Source: Paenibacillus mangrovi
GTDB lineage: Bacteria; Bacillota; Bacilli; Paenibacillales; Paenibacillaceae
Direction of reading: 5' to 3'
DNA length: 64,000 bases
Assembly: GCF_022898935.1 (NCBI RefSeq)
Contig: NZ_JALIRP010000011.1
Span: 62,001-126,000 of the forward strand
Shown here: piece after piece, positions 52,891-62,825 of the stretch
Numbering within the stretch: position 1 is the stretch's first letter
Layout: each line of letters opens with the position of its first letter
Notes under the pieces: model-generated
Database searches by the model: none
What the model was told of the DNA's origin: nothing
What the model saw: only the letters and a program-made list of their open reading frames with translations
Program-made: the position numbers and the translations under genes

Positions 52891-55224
52891 TCATTCGGAC
52901 GGGCCTTTTTGGTTTGCACGGAAATCTCCCGGCGTGGTACTGGTCGCCTTTTTAAAAACCCGGATCAGCTGGGGGGCGTTTGAATATCCTACCGCATTAG
53001 AAATCTGAGCTATATTCAGCTCTGTGTTTAGAAGCAGGTGCTTCGCTTTCTCAACTCGATAATTCGTAACGTACTGGATAAATGTGATTCCTACGCGATT
53101 TTTAAACAACTCACTGAGATACGACGTACTAACACCGCATTCGTCTGCAATCTTTTGCAAAGACAGGTCTTGAGCATATCTGTTCTCAATGATCTGAAAC
53201 ATTTTGCCTTCAATATCCTCTTTCTGTCTTTTATTCATCTTCTCGATCAATTGCGGCAAAGAATCGGCAAAAACCTGAAACATCCAATCCGACATCTCGT
53301 TCCGGTTGTTCAAGCGCATAAATTCATCATATAACCTCCTGCTGTCCATCATATCGCGTTCATTACCGAATATTCGAATGGCGGAAACAAGAAGCTGCAA
53401 GCAAAATGTTTTCATTTGGCTAAAAGGGATATTCTGCGCTTGCAGATCTTCATGAAATTGATTCAGAGCCTCCCTGGCTCCTTGCTTGTCTCCCGAACGT
53501 ATTTGCCTGAAAAGCCGATCTTCCCAAATTACTGGATAATGAGCAATAACGGCTTCTTCGCGAATAGTCCCACCCGGTAAAATGACTTCATTGCCGTCGC
53601 CAAGCCAGTGCCGTTGCAGAGTCAGCCCTGCTTCGTTATAGGCGTCCGGCAACTCCTGGAGGGAATATGCCTTCCGACCGACCGATAACGTGACGGAGTG
53701 CTTCAATATTTTCAGAATCGTTTGCCTTAACGTTTCAGCGGCATCCTGCAAATTCCGTTCCGTAAAGCTTTCAGGTAAATTCAGGATCGCAACGGCGTGT
53801 CTCGGAATAAGGACGGTCTCGATAGGAATTATTTCGCTTAGAAGCTCTTGAGCGATATTGGCAGCTGCGAATAAGAAAAGCGGTTCGTCCCTTTCCTTAA
53901 ACGGGCATCCGGATTTAACAGCATCCATCTCGATAATAAATACTGAATAATGGGGATGAGTGAAAGAACTCGGCAGTTGTGGCTGATGTTCCGCCTCCCC
54001 ATCCGCTCCATCTTCGATTTGCCCTAGCAAGAGGGAGTGTAAATAGTTGTTACGCATTACCGCGTTTTGTTCGAGATGCTTTTGCTTGTAATCGTGGTTT
54101 TCCTCCATCAGCTTCGCAATTCGTTGTTCAATCTGATCGATCTTCAGATCAAAGGATCGGCTTGCCGTTGATTCTTCAGAGCTGTTATCGCCATTGCTTC
54201 GATTTAATAGCTTCACAATGTGGCGTACCCCATTTTGAATTCTTTGAAAGCTGAGATAGGAGGTAATTAACGCAAGCAAAGAAAAAACGATTGTGGTAAT
54301 AATAATGATGCTCTTCAAGGATTGGACGCTTTTATTTGGAGTGTCGGCAGGAACCATTAAGGCATATGTCCAATGATTTTTATCCGAGTGACTGTAGGTA
54401 ACGAACGAATCTGGGTTGCGAATCCGAATAGTGGATGACGTTTTGTCGTTGTCATTCCATAAAGAGGTTATGCTTTTTATATTTTCCTCGCTAAGATCCT
54501 TATAAGCACCGGTCGCCGTAATTAGTTGGTTATTCTCATTGAAGATCATTAAAGCTTCATCTGAGTCTAACGGGAAGTTTCCAAGAAGCTGGCGTAAATA
54601 AGACTCTTTAATATTTATAATCAGTACGGCTTTCATTTCGTTATTAAGATAAGGAAGGATACGGATGTACGAAACGGTTTTTCCGGGCGGACTGTCTGCG
54701 AATTTGACGATAGGACGGGGAGCGATCCAAAAGCTTTTCTTTCCGGTCGCCGCAGTCCTCTTAACTTCGTTCAGCCAGTTGGTATCCGGAAATGCAGAAC
54801 TGTTGAAGGAAGCTACTCCGCTTTGATAAATAACCGTATCTTGGGCTACATGGTATAAATAGATGGAATCTACGGATTTTAATAAAAAAGCAAAGTTGGA
54901 CAGATCATTGATTAAAGTGACCGTCAAAGGAAGAGAACCGATCGAAGGGCTGGCTCCTATATTAAGTAGTTCCGTTACGTTCGTTTGCAAGGAAAACTGA
55001 TTAGAGAACTCCTCGATTTGATTGGTTAGCAGATCCATTTGGTCCTTCATCTGAATGATCGAATGCTGGGAGGAACGCTCCACTTCTTCCTCTACAATTC
55101 GGGAGCCTATCCAATACAGAATAGTGCCGAAAAACAGTATAGGAATCAAGGATAGCAATAAAATAATCGCAAGCCACTGCCGACCGGCCCATTGCTTCCA
55201 ATGTGATAATTGCGATAGACTCAT
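52891..55224 (-). CDS. membrane-anchored AraC-family regulator
   Basis: 777-residue one-component sensor typical of Paenibacillus sugar loci. TM1 at residues 18-40, an extracellular dCache-like sensor (about 41-295), TM2 at about 300-320, a coiled-coil linker, a central GGDEF-like degenerate middle region, and a C-terminal AraC HTH (about residues 670-775) with LSLQKIADECGVSTSYLSELF and the second helix NIAQISNAVGYSNAPQLIRVF. ATG 55224 is weakly primed by AAAGAGGAAGATAC. It is divergent from the importer and has a TTGACA promoter carrying a cre site. It likely senses xylan-derived sugars and activates the locus. Confidence 0.9.
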   Translation of the reverse strand: MSLSQLSHWKQWAGRQWLAIILLLSLIPILFFGTILYWIGSRIVEEEVERSSQHSIIQMKDQMDLLTNQIEEFSNQFSLQTNVTELLNIGASPSIGSLPLTVTLINDLSNFAFLLKSVDSIYLYHVAQDTVIYQSGVASFNSSAFPDTNWLNEVKRTAATGKKSFWIAPRPIVKFADSPPGKTVSYIRILPYLNNEMKAVLIINIKESYLRQLLGNFPLDSDEALMIFNENNQLITATGAYKDLSEENIKSITSLWNDNDKTSSTIRIRNPDSFVTYSHSDKNHWTYALMVPADTPNKSVQSLKSIIIITTIVFSLLALITSYLSFQRIQNGVRHIVKLLNRSNGDNSSEESTASRSFDLKIDQIEQRIAKLMEENHDYKQKHLEQNAVMRNNYLHSLLLGQIEDGADGEAEHQPQLPSSFTHPHYSVFIIEMDAVKSGCPFKERDEPLFLFAAANIAQELLSEIIPIETVLIPRHAVAILNLPESFTERNLQDAAETLRQTILKILKHSVTLSVGRKAYSLQELPDAYNEAGLTLQRHWLGDGNEVILPGGTIREEAVIAHYPVIWEDRLFRQIRSGDKQGAREALNQFHEDLQAQNIPFSQMKTFCLQLLVSAIRIFGNERDMMDSRRLYDEFMRLNNRNEMSDWMFQVFADSLPQLIEKMNKRQKEDIEGKMFQIIENRYAQDLSLQKIADECGVSTSYLSELFKNRVGITFIQYVTNYRVEKAKHLLLNTELNIAQISNAVGYSNAPQLIRVFKKATSTTPGDFRANQKGPSE

Positions 55225-55271
55225 GTATCTTCCTCTTTCGGCTTATCAGCCATTCCTGATATTTAAAATTA

Positions 55272-55300
55272 ATACTAACTCCGAGACCGTATAGTGTCAA
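55272..55300 (-). promoter_or_regulatory. sigma-A promoter of the AraC gene
   Basis: On the minus strand TTGACA (55300-55295), 17-base spacer, TAGTAT (55277-55272). Confidence 0.7.
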
Positions 55301-55308
55301 CGCTTACA
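55295..55308. promoter_or_regulatory. catabolite-responsive element (CcpA cre)
   Basis: TGTCAACGCTTACA fits the consensus TGWNANCGNTNWCA at every position on both strands. It overlaps the -35 of the AraC promoter, so CcpA would block it. Confidence 0.75.
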
Positions 55309-55344
55309 TTCACTGGAAGCCTGATAATGGCGGGCTCCGAAAAA

Positions 55345-55365
55345 TTGATAATCGCATTAAAATCC
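55345..55365 (+). repeat. third, partial copy of the xylan-locus element
   Basis: TTGATAATCGCATTAAAATC resembles TTGGTAATTGCATTAAAATC in the element at 55431-55490. It lies just before a terminator hairpin. Confidence 0.6.
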
Positions 55366-55367
55366 TT

Positions 55368-55391
55368 GGAGGGCTTCTAGCCCTCCTTTTT
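55368..55391 (+). terminator. terminator or attenuator in divergent region
   Basis: GGAGGGC-TTCTA-GCCCTCC followed by TTTTT on the plus strand, with no upstream gene to end, because the AraC gene runs the other way. Confidence 0.75.
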
Positions 55392-55430
55392 GTCATTAGC
55401 GGAGCATCTATATGTGGAATGGAGGTAAAC

Positions 55431-55490
55431 CGAATTATTGGTAATTGCATTAAAATCGCGTTCAACGTTACATTTAATCCAGATTCTACA
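55431..55490 (+). repeat. 60-bp regulatory repeat, copy before importer
   Basis: 49 of 60 bases match the copy at 62908-62967, with no gaps. It holds a potential promoter TTGCAT-N18-TACATT (55445-55474) and the highly conserved stretch TACATTTAATCCAGATTC. It lies 19 bases before the permease ATG. Confidence 0.85.
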
Positions 55491-55508
55491 GACAAAAGGA
55501 GGGAGAAA

Positions 55509-56411
55509 ATGAGCCAACTATTGAAATCATACAAATCACACAGGGCATTAATTCTAATGTTCCTTCCAGGCTTCTTGCTATTTATTCTGTTTCGTTATGT
55601 ACCTATTTATGGGATTCTGATCGCGTTTAAAAACTACAGAATCCTAGAAGGTGTGTGGTCCAGTCCATGGGCAGGCTTGGAAAACTTCCATCGCTTAGTT
55701 AGCGGTCCCGGTTTCTTGAAAGCGCTTCGAAATACGGGGATCATTGCGGTTCTGAAATACGTATTCGTCTTTCCAGCGCCAATAGTATTGGCGATCCTAT
55801 TGAATGAGGTACGCAAATCCTGGTTTAAGCGCACCATCCAGACCGTTACTTACTTGCCACACTTCTTCTCTTGGGTCATTTTGGCGAGTGTGCTCTTCAC
55901 CTTTTTAAGTACAGACGGTGCCTTGAATCAGGTAGTAAAAATGTTGGGCTTCGAATCCATCAATTGGGTATCGGATCCAAACAAATTCTATGGACTGGTC
56001 GTACTGACGGATATTTGGGCAACCGTAGGCTGGAGCTCCATCATATACTTTGCCGCCTTATCAGGCATTGACCCTACGTTGTATGAAGCCGGCATTGTAG
56101 ATGGTGCCAGCCGATGGCAACAAATCAGGCACATCACGATTCCTTCCCTCATGCCTACCATCATTACGATGTTGCTGCTAAGCATAGGGAACTTCCTGAA
56201 TGTCGGCTTTGATCAAATCTACAACTTGACTACAGCGCCCACAATGGAAGTAGCGGATATTCTTGATACCTATGTGCTTCGGAGACTACTTTCCATGGAT
56301 TATGAACTGGGGACGGCTGCAGGATTGTTCTCCTCGATCGTCGGGTTAATATTAGTCATCTCCGCCAACCGATTGGTGAAGCTGTATGACAAAGATCAAG
56401 GGTTATGGTAG
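55509..56411 (+). CDS. sugar ABC transporter permease (LplB/YteP type)
   Basis: 300-residue inner membrane permease with six TM helices. The EAA loop EAGIVDGASRWQQIRHITIP is at about residue 200. The N-terminal LPGFLLFILFRYVPIYGILIAFKNYRI pattern (read in parts) is diagnostic of the CUT1 LplB/YteP branch, which imports oligosaccharides. ATG 55509 follows AAAGGAGGGAG. First gene of the importer operon, with a shared regulatory element upstream. Confidence 0.94.
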   Translation: MSQLLKSYKSHRALILMFLPGFLLFILFRYVPIYGILIAFKNYRILEGVWSSPWAGLENFHRLVSGPGFLKALRNTGIIAVLKYVFVFPAPIVLAILLNEVRKSWFKRTIQTVTYLPHFFSWVILASVLFTFLSTDGALNQVVKMLGFESINWVSDPNKFYGLVVLTDIWATVGWSSIIYFAALSGIDPTLYEAGIVDGASRWQQIRHITIPSLMPTIITMLLLSIGNFLNVGFDQIYNLTTAPTMEVADILDTYVLRRLLSMDYELGTAAGLFSSIVGLILVISANRLVKLYDKDQGLW

Positions 56412-56422
56412 GAGGTACGGAC

Positions 56423-57301
56423 ATGAATCACAGAACAGTTGGAGAGAAAATATTCGATGTGTTTAATGTATGCTTTCTATTATTGCTTGCGTTAAGTACG
56501 ATCTATCCCTTTATGAATGTATTGACCTATTCTTTGAGTACGCCTCATGCGGCCAATTTGCCGGGATTGCATTTTTTTCCGAAGGAAGTCACCTTCAATT
56601 CCTATATGAAAGTGCTTAGTAACATGGAGGTGTACAGGGCATTCGGCAATACGATGCTCAGAACGTTCGTAGGCGTAATCCTTCTAGTGTTATTGACCGC
56701 AATGACGGCTTATCCGTTGTCGGTTCGAACCTTTCCGCATCGTAAACAGATTACTTTCCTGATGGTGTTCAGCCTCATGTTCTATGGGGGATTGATTCCG
56801 ACCTATCTCTTAGTTAAGAACTTAGGCATGATCGATACTATATGGGCGTTGGTATTGCCTCCCGCAGTATCGGGGTTCAATGTCATCGTCATGCGCAACT
56901 TCATGCAATCGATTCATCCGGAGCTCATCGAATCGGCCAAGATGGATGGGGCTAATGAGTTTATCGTGTTTATTCGGATCGTTCTTCCATTGTCGGCGCC
57001 GGTGATAGCCGTTGTCGGTTTATGGGCGGCCGTCTTTCATTGGAATGCCTGGTTTGACGCTATGATCTATACTTCAGGCCCTCGCCATGAAGTGCTCCAG
57101 TTGTTTTTGCGCAGGACGGTACTGGATGAGAGTAATTCATTCCTTCTATCGATCGATCCGGCTAGAGAGTTGAACTTATATACGCCTGTCACGTTGAAAT
57201 CGGCAACGATCATGATTATTACTTTACCGATATTGCTGGTCTATCCGTTCCTTCAGCGCTTCTTCGTTAAAGGCATTATGCTTGGCTCGGTTAAAGGTTA
57301 A
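56423..57301 (+). CDS. sugar ABC transporter permease (LplC/YtcP type)
   Basis: 292-residue partner permease with six TM helices and an EAA loop at ELIESAKMDGANEFIVFIRI. Typical text includes LSTIYPFMNVLTYSLS and FYGGLIPTYLLVKNLG. ATG 56423 follows TAGGAGG, 11 bases after the first permease, so they are co-translated. No ATPase gene is in the window; a shared MsmX-type ATPase is likely used. Confidence 0.94.
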   Translation: MNHRTVGEKIFDVFNVCFLLLLALSTIYPFMNVLTYSLSTPHAANLPGLHFFPKEVTFNSYMKVLSNMEVYRAFGNTMLRTFVGVILLVLLTAMTAYPLSVRTFPHRKQITFLMVFSLMFYGGLIPTYLLVKNLGMIDTIWALVLPPAVSGFNVIVMRNFMQSIHPELIESAKMDGANEFIVFIRIVLPLSAPVIAVVGLWAAVFHWNAWFDAMIYTSGPRHEVLQLFLRRTVLDESNSFLLSIDPARELNLYTPVTLKSATIMIITLPILLVYPFLQRFFVKGIMLGSVKG

Positions 57302-57403
57302 ATTGATCATGCCGAGCGGACTCGCGGTTATTATGTGGATGTCCACTATACATGTGGGATCCTTCATAATATATAAATTTTACAAATAAAAGGAGGGCTA
57401 CAA

Positions 57404-58999
57404 ATGAAATTCAGAGAGTACCGCAAAGCAGTTCTAGTAACACTCGGTGCCTTACTTACCACTTCTGTCGCGGCGGGCTGTTCCCAGTCAGCTGAGAAGC
57501 CGGCGACATCGACTCAAGGCAGCGCGCAGTCAGCGGCACCGACTCAAAGCGCGCAGCCTTCTACCGAGAAACCGATTGAAATCAGCTGGATGGTTCCGCA
57601 ATTGACGGAGGAGAACTCCTACGGCCAGAAATTGATCGAGGAGAAGTACAACGTAAAAATCAAACCGTACCTTATTGCTTATGCGGATTATGCTCAGAAG
57701 CAGCAAATTACGCTCGGAGGAGGCGAAATACCTGATGTTATGATGGTATTGGACCCAGTAAGCTTGCAAAAGTTCGCATCCCAGGGACTGCTAGCCGAGG
57801 TACCGGTGGATACGATTGCCCAGAATATGCCTAAGTACAAAGAAACTCTGGATAAAGATGTAAAGCAAGGTTGGTATTATTCGTTGTATGATGGAAAAAA
57901 TTACGGGATTCCGACGTTCTACCCGGGCGGAAGATTCAATGCCAAAGCGGAGTGGAGAACGGATTTACTGAAGAAAGCAGGCATCGATAAAATTCCTGCC
58001 ACAATTGATGAGATGACTACCGCTTTCGAAGCGCTGAAGAAGATTGGAGTATACGGATTATCCTCCGGTGCGCCGAACAATGCTTGGTTCGCATTATTTA
58101 AGCAAATTTTCCCTGCTTACGGCACCGTTCCGCCGCAATGGACGTTGAAGGACGGAAAAGTCGTCAATGGAGCCGTTCAGCCGGAAGCCAAAGCCGCATT
58201 AACTCAATTGGCGAACTGGTACAAGAAGGGTTATATTGATCCGGACTTCGTAACGGGCAAAGAATACAGAGAGAAGTTTATTGCCGGCAAGCTCGCTTAT
58301 TATGATTACGGCGGCCTTCTGGATTTGGATGAAACCAATGCAAGCTCCATGATCAGTTTGGCCAAGCAGACGAACCCGGAATCGAAGATCGAATTTGCTC
58401 CATTGCCTCAAGGACCGGGAGGTCAAGGAGACTGGGCTTGGGGAGCGGCCGGCAATATTATCGCGTTCGGCAAGCAGCTGGAAGATGATCCCGAGAAGAT
58501 GAAAAAGGTTATGGAGATCATCGAAGCGACGGACATGACTGAGCAAGGGTTCCAGGAGCTTGCTCTCGGTAAACAAGGCGAACACTGGGATTACAAAGAC
58601 GCGGCCAAAATGGAAGCTGGCGGAGCTAAACTGTTGCCACCGTACGATAATGTGGATAAACGTTTAGGAATAGGCCTTGGAGACGGAGGTTCTTTTAATC
58701 CATTCACCCGCCAGTTTGCTGCGGAAATTACCGATAAATGGAATACCGAAATGATTGAAATAGCCCAAAAGTATAACATGCCAAAGGTTGACTTGTTCGG
58801 GAAACCGGACGTATTGCCTTCTTCAGGGAAATATTGGGCGGATTTAGTTAAGCTTAAAAATGAAACATATATTTCGATCATTACGGGAGCAAAGCCAGTA
58901 TCTGATTTTGACGTGTTCGTGAAGCAATGGAATGAACTAGGCGGCGCGCAATTAGAGAAAGAAGCTAATGAAATGTATACACAAGTGAATAAGAAGTAA
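57404..58999 (+). CDS. sugar ABC transporter solute-binding lipoprotein
   Basis: 531-residue extracellular lipoprotein of the LplA family. The signal ends in a lipobox (VAAGC, Cys26), followed by a Ser/Ala/Thr/Gln-rich spacer and a two-lobe binding domain from about residue 55. The length is that of LplA-type receptors. ATG 57404 has AAAGGAGGG upstream. It gives the operon its substrate specificity; context suggests xylo- or arabinoxylo-oligosaccharides, but this is inferred. Confidence 0.93.
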   Translation: MKFREYRKAVLVTLGALLTTSVAAGCSQSAEKPATSTQGSAQSAAPTQSAQPSTEKPIEISWMVPQLTEENSYGQKLIEEKYNVKIKPYLIAYADYAQKQQITLGGGEIPDVMMVLDPVSLQKFASQGLLAEVPVDTIAQNMPKYKETLDKDVKQGWYYSLYDGKNYGIPTFYPGGRFNAKAEWRTDLLKKAGIDKIPATIDEMTTAFEALKKIGVYGLSSGAPNNAWFALFKQIFPAYGTVPPQWTLKDGKVVNGAVQPEAKAALTQLANWYKKGYIDPDFVTGKEYREKFIAGKLAYYDYGGLLDLDETNASSMISLAKQTNPESKIEFAPLPQGPGGQGDWAWGAAGNIIAFGKQLEDDPEKMKKVMEIIEATDMTEQGFQELALGKQGEHWDYKDAAKMEAGGAKLLPPYDNVDKRLGIGLGDGGSFNPFTRQFAAEITDKWNTEMIEIAQKYNMPKVDLFGKPDVLPSSGKYWADLVKLKNETYISIITGAKPVSDFDVFVKQWNELGGAQLEKEANEMYTQVNKK

Positions 59000-59027
59000 C
59001 CTGGTAAAGTTTTATTGGGTCTACAAC

Positions 59028-59070
59028 AAAGGGAATCGTTATGGTAATAATGGATTCCCTTTACGTTTTT
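59028..59070 (+). terminator. Rho-independent terminator after the importer operon
   Basis: AAAGGGAATC / GATTCCCTTT with T-rich tail. A degenerate cre-like AAGCGCTT lies just beyond (59081-59088). Confidence 0.85.
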
Positions 59071-59194
59071 ACAATCTATAAAGCGCTTAATTTATTTTGG
59101 GGAAGGAGGAAAATCGTATTTAATATTCACTGCTAGATCGTTCTCAAGATTACAACTTGGTCAGTCAAATAAATATTGATTGGGAGGTAAGAGG

Positions 59195-62100
59195 ATGTTT
59201 ATTGGAAGAGGTAGTAAGTTAAAGAAATTGGTCATGGTTTTGATGTGCCTAAGTTTGATTTTATCGGCAGCCATTGTCATACCGGGTCCTGTTGTGAGAG
59301 CGGATACAAAAGCGACTTACTATGTCGATCCAGTAAACGGCCAGGATACGAATGATGGTATGTCAACGACTACCGCATTCCGTACGATTGAGCATGCTCG
59401 CGACGTTGTGCGTACGATCAATGCCAACATGACTGACGATATTGAAGTGAAACTTAGAGGCGGAACCTACACGCTAAATTCCACCTTGAACTTCACGGAT
59501 GCAGACTCGGGAACGAATGGGTTCAACATTATTTATTCCGCCTATAACGGCGAGAAGCCGGTGATTAGCGGAGGCAAGCAGATTACGGGATGGACCTTAT
59601 ACGATGCCAGCAAAAATATTTACACTGCCTATGCAGGTGGAGACATTGAAACGAGGCAACTATTCGTCAATGGAAATAGGGCAACAAGAGCAAGGAGCAC
59701 GGGGGCGCCTTCACCACTGACCTTCGTTAAAGCATCGGGCTATACGGCAACGGGCAATGTATTAGCAAATAGCACGATTCCCATGCATAACTGGGGAAAC
59801 AAGAGTGACATCGAGTTTGTATATAAAAATCAATGGACTGCGCCAAGAATTGGTGTCAGCACGATTACGAATAACGGAACCACAACTACATTCACGATGA
59901 AGCAGCCCGGTTGGGGATTTGTAACCAATAAAGGGGGAACTTCAGTTGGCGGAACCTTTAATTCAAACGGAATTCCTTGGTACATTGAGAATGCTTACGA
60001 GCTGCTTGATGCAGAAGGGGAATGGTATCTGGACAGAGCAACGGACTATTTTTATTATAAACCAAGATCTGGAGAGAATCTTTCAACAGCTTCGGTTATT
60101 GTACCCACTTTGGAAGAATTAGTAAGAATTCAAGGCTCTGATCTTGATCATAAGGCTAGCAACATCCAATTCAAAGGCGTTACTTTTTCGTATGCAACTT
60201 ATCTAAGAGTGAATGGAGATCGCGGATTACCGGATGCTCAGAACAACGTACTAAGGGATGACCTAGGTGAAACCATCATTAACGCTGCAATCAATTTGAA
60301 ATACGCCCATTCCATTAAGTTTGAACGAGACATATTCGAGCACCTTGGCGGTACCGGACTGAACATGTATACCGGATCTCAGGACAATCTGGTAGTAGGA
60401 ACGGTATTTACGGATATCTCAGGCAATGGTATACAGGTTGGGGATTATACAGGACTGTATAACGTAGGTTCTGAAAACTACGCTCAGTCCACAGATCCTC
60501 GTGTGATGCTTCGAAATAATGATATAAATAATAGCTACTTTTACAAAATTGGTGCTGAGTATTTCGCTTCAACAGCCATAGCAGCCAGCTTACCTCAGGA
60601 TATGGATATCACGCATAATGAAATAGGCAATGTTCCTTATTCAGGTATCCATGTGGGCTGGGGATGGGGGACTACTCCTACCACGGTTCATGAAAGATCA
60701 AACATCCAGTACAACTATATACACGATGATATGGCATTGTTAGCAGATGGTGGAGCGATTTATACCAATGGCTCAACCAATGGCAGTTCCACAAACAAGG
60801 GAATGATCTCAAACAACTATATTCAGAATGAGTGGAACACAAACGGAGCCTTGTATCCTGATGAAGGCAGCAGTTGGTACGATATAACAGACAATGTTGT
60901 TAACAACTCGTCCAGATATCTTCTCATTTGGAAAAACACGATCCATGACATTGATGTAAATAACACGTATACAACAACTTCAAACAATACGAATGCTGGA
61001 ACCAATACCAAAGTTACCAACACCACTGTCGTCTCAAACGGGAATTGGCCGCCTGCTGCTCTTGCGATCATGGATCGGGCAGGAATTGAAGCCGGATATC
61101 AGGATATCATTCCGCTAAAAAAATTATTCAGTATCACAGAGCCTGCTCCGATAACAGTGGACATCGGAACGGCAAAGACAGCGGCAGCTCTTGGATTGCC
61201 CGAGAAAGTAGGACTGGTTACCGATGTGGAAAATGTGGATGCCAGCGTGACTTGGGATTTAAATAGTGCAAGCTACGATCCAACTGCCGCGACGGAGCAG
61301 AACTTTACGGTAACAGGAGAAATAACGCTGCCTACGAGAGTCATAAACCCGAACAACGTGTCATTGTCAACAAGCGTTAGCGTAACTGTAAAGAAGATCG
61401 ACTTAGCAGCCCACTGGAAGTTCGATGAAGGCTCCGGTACAGTCACCTCCGATTCATCAGGCAATAGTAAAACGGGTACATTGAACGGAGGAACTGCGTG
61501 GGTATCAGGTCAAGTAGGCAACGCTCTTTCCTTCAATGGCACCAACTCCTTCGTTGATATACCTGATGCATTAAACCCAACAGCATATACGGTTTCCTTA
61601 TGGGTAAAACCAGAGGCGGCAACAGCGCAGAATATATGGGTAAGAACGGATTCTTCTGGTGCATCCAGATCATTTTCACATCAATTGCGAATTAATTCGA
61701 GCGGTAAGTTTGAAGCCTACATGTATGATGGAGCGCTAAAAACTGTGACCGGTACAACCACTGTTCAGGCTGGGACATGGTACCATATTGCGCTGTCTGC
61801 AAAAAATAATGGACAGATGAAGCTGTATGTCAACGGTCAATCCGAGGGTACGCCTGCAAGTATAAACAAGATGTGGACAGGAGGAACAAGGTATTGGCTT
61901 GCTTCTAACAGCGGAGGCGGATTTGGATGGTTTAAAGGTTTAGCCGATGATGTCAAGCTGTACAACTATGTGCTAAGCGACTACCATATATTACTTAATT
62001 CTGACATTCAGCCACCAACGACAAAGGACAATGCGCCAAGCGGCTGGGTCAATCAAGACACCACAGTAACCTTAAGCGCAAGCGATAACGGATCGGGTGT

Positions 62101-62734
62101 AGCCAATACCTACTACACGGTAGACGATGGCGCCGTGCAAGAGGGAGACACGGTGGTGTTGTCGGAAGAAGGCGTTCATCAGCTTGTATATTGGAGCGTG
62201 GACAAGGCAGGCAACGTGGAACAGACGCATACCGTTACCGTTAGCATCGACAAGACAGCACCGGAGATCGCGGTGACCGTTCCGGGGGACAACAGCATCT
62301 ATGAAGATTCCGGGGATTTGACGCCTCAGATTACATTGACGGATAACTTGTCGGGTGTAGACAGCAGCAAGACGACGGTGACGCTCGATACGTATTCTTA
62401 TCAAATCGGAACGGCGATCCCGCTTTATACGCTGCCGCTTGGGCAGCATACGCTTGTTGTATCCTCCAGCGACTTGGTCGGCAACCAGGTAAGCAAGACC
62501 GTTCAGTTTACGACGGTGGCCAGCATCGATTCTTTAAAGGCATTGGTGAAACGCTTTGCAAATAACAATGGGATCGATGATGCCGATATTACCAAAAGTC
62601 TGCTGGGAAAATTGGCAAACAACGATCTGAAAGGCTTTATGAATGATGTAAAGGCTCAAAGCGGGAAGCATATATCAAGCGAAGCGGCAAAATATTTGCT
62701 GCGAGACGCTCAATATGTACTGACACAAAAGTAG
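59195..62734 (+). CDS. secreted multidomain beta-helix protein with LamG and FIMAH domains
   Basis: 1179-residue exported protein. Domains by eye: signal peptide (cleaved near VRA-DT, residue 36); a right-handed parallel beta-helix glycosidase-like region (about 42-640, opening TYYVDPVNGQDTNDG and continuing with VISGGKQITGW, as in GH141/GH120-type enzymes); a Big_4 Ig-like domain (about 655-735); a LamG/concanavalin-like domain (738-932, WKFDEGSGTVTSDSSGN and SLWVKPEA); two OmpL47/Big-like sandwich domains (938-1108); and a C-terminal FIMAH helical domain (1108-1179). ATG 59195 follows GGGAGG. Probably debranches xylan or another plant glycan at the cell surface. Catalytic residues not assigned. 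Confidence 0.85.
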   Translation: MFIGRGSKLKKLVMVLMCLSLILSAAIVIPGPVVRADTKATYYVDPVNGQDTNDGMSTTTAFRTIEHARDVVRTINANMTDDIEVKLRGGTYTLNSTLNFTDADSGTNGFNIIYSAYNGEKPVISGGKQITGWTLYDASKNIYTAYAGGDIETRQLFVNGNRATRARSTGAPSPLTFVKASGYTATGNVLANSTIPMHNWGNKSDIEFVYKNQWTAPRIGVSTITNNGTTTTFTMKQPGWGFVTNKGGTSVGGTFNSNGIPWYIENAYELLDAEGEWYLDRATDYFYYKPRSGENLSTASVIVPTLEELVRIQGSDLDHKASNIQFKGVTFSYATYLRVNGDRGLPDAQNNVLRDDLGETIINAAINLKYAHSIKFERDIFEHLGGTGLNMYTGSQDNLVVGTVFTDISGNGIQVGDYTGLYNVGSENYAQSTDPRVMLRNNDINNSYFYKIGAEYFASTAIAASLPQDMDITHNEIGNVPYSGIHVGWGWGTTPTTVHERSNIQYNYIHDDMALLADGGAIYTNGSTNGSSTNKGMISNNYIQNEWNTNGALYPDEGSSWYDITDNVVNNSSRYLLIWKNTIHDIDVNNTYTTTSNNTNAGTNTKVTNTTVVSNGNWPPAALAIMDRAGIEAGYQDIIPLKKLFSITEPAPITVDIGTAKTAAALGLPEKVGLVTDVENVDASVTWDLNSASYDPTAATEQNFTVTGEITLPTRVINPNNVSLSTSVSVTVKKIDLAAHWKFDEGSGTVTSDSSGNSKTGTLNGGTAWVSGQVGNALSFNGTNSFVDIPDALNPTAYTVSLWVKPEAATAQNIWVRTDSSGASRSFSHQLRINSSGKFEAYMYDGALKTVTGTTTVQAGTWYHIALSAKNNGQMKLYVNGQSEGTPASINKMWTGGTRYWLASNSGGGFGWFKGLADDVKLYNYVLSDYHILLNSDIQPPTTKDNAPSGWVNQDTTVTLSASDNGSGVANTYYTVDDGAVQEGDTVVLSEEGVHQLVYWSVDKAGNVEQTHTVTVSIDKTAPEIAVTVPGDNSIYEDSGDLTPQITLTDNLSGVDSSKTTVTLDTYSYQIGTAIPLYTLPLGQHTLVVSSSDLVGNQVSKTVQFTTVASIDSLKALVKRFANNNGIDDADITKSLLGKLANNDLKGFMNDVKAQSGKHISSEAAKYLLRDAQYVLTQK

Positions 62735-62825
62735 AGCGATTCAAGTGTTTGAAACCAAGAGAATAAACGCAGATGACATCATTTTAGCGAATTTTAGGAT
62801 GAAAAATACAAGGCCTTTATTTAAA

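Noticed and set aside
59078..59091. Second cre site before the beta-helix gene
   Set aside because: Only the AAGCGCTT core fits; four consensus positions at the ends are wrong.
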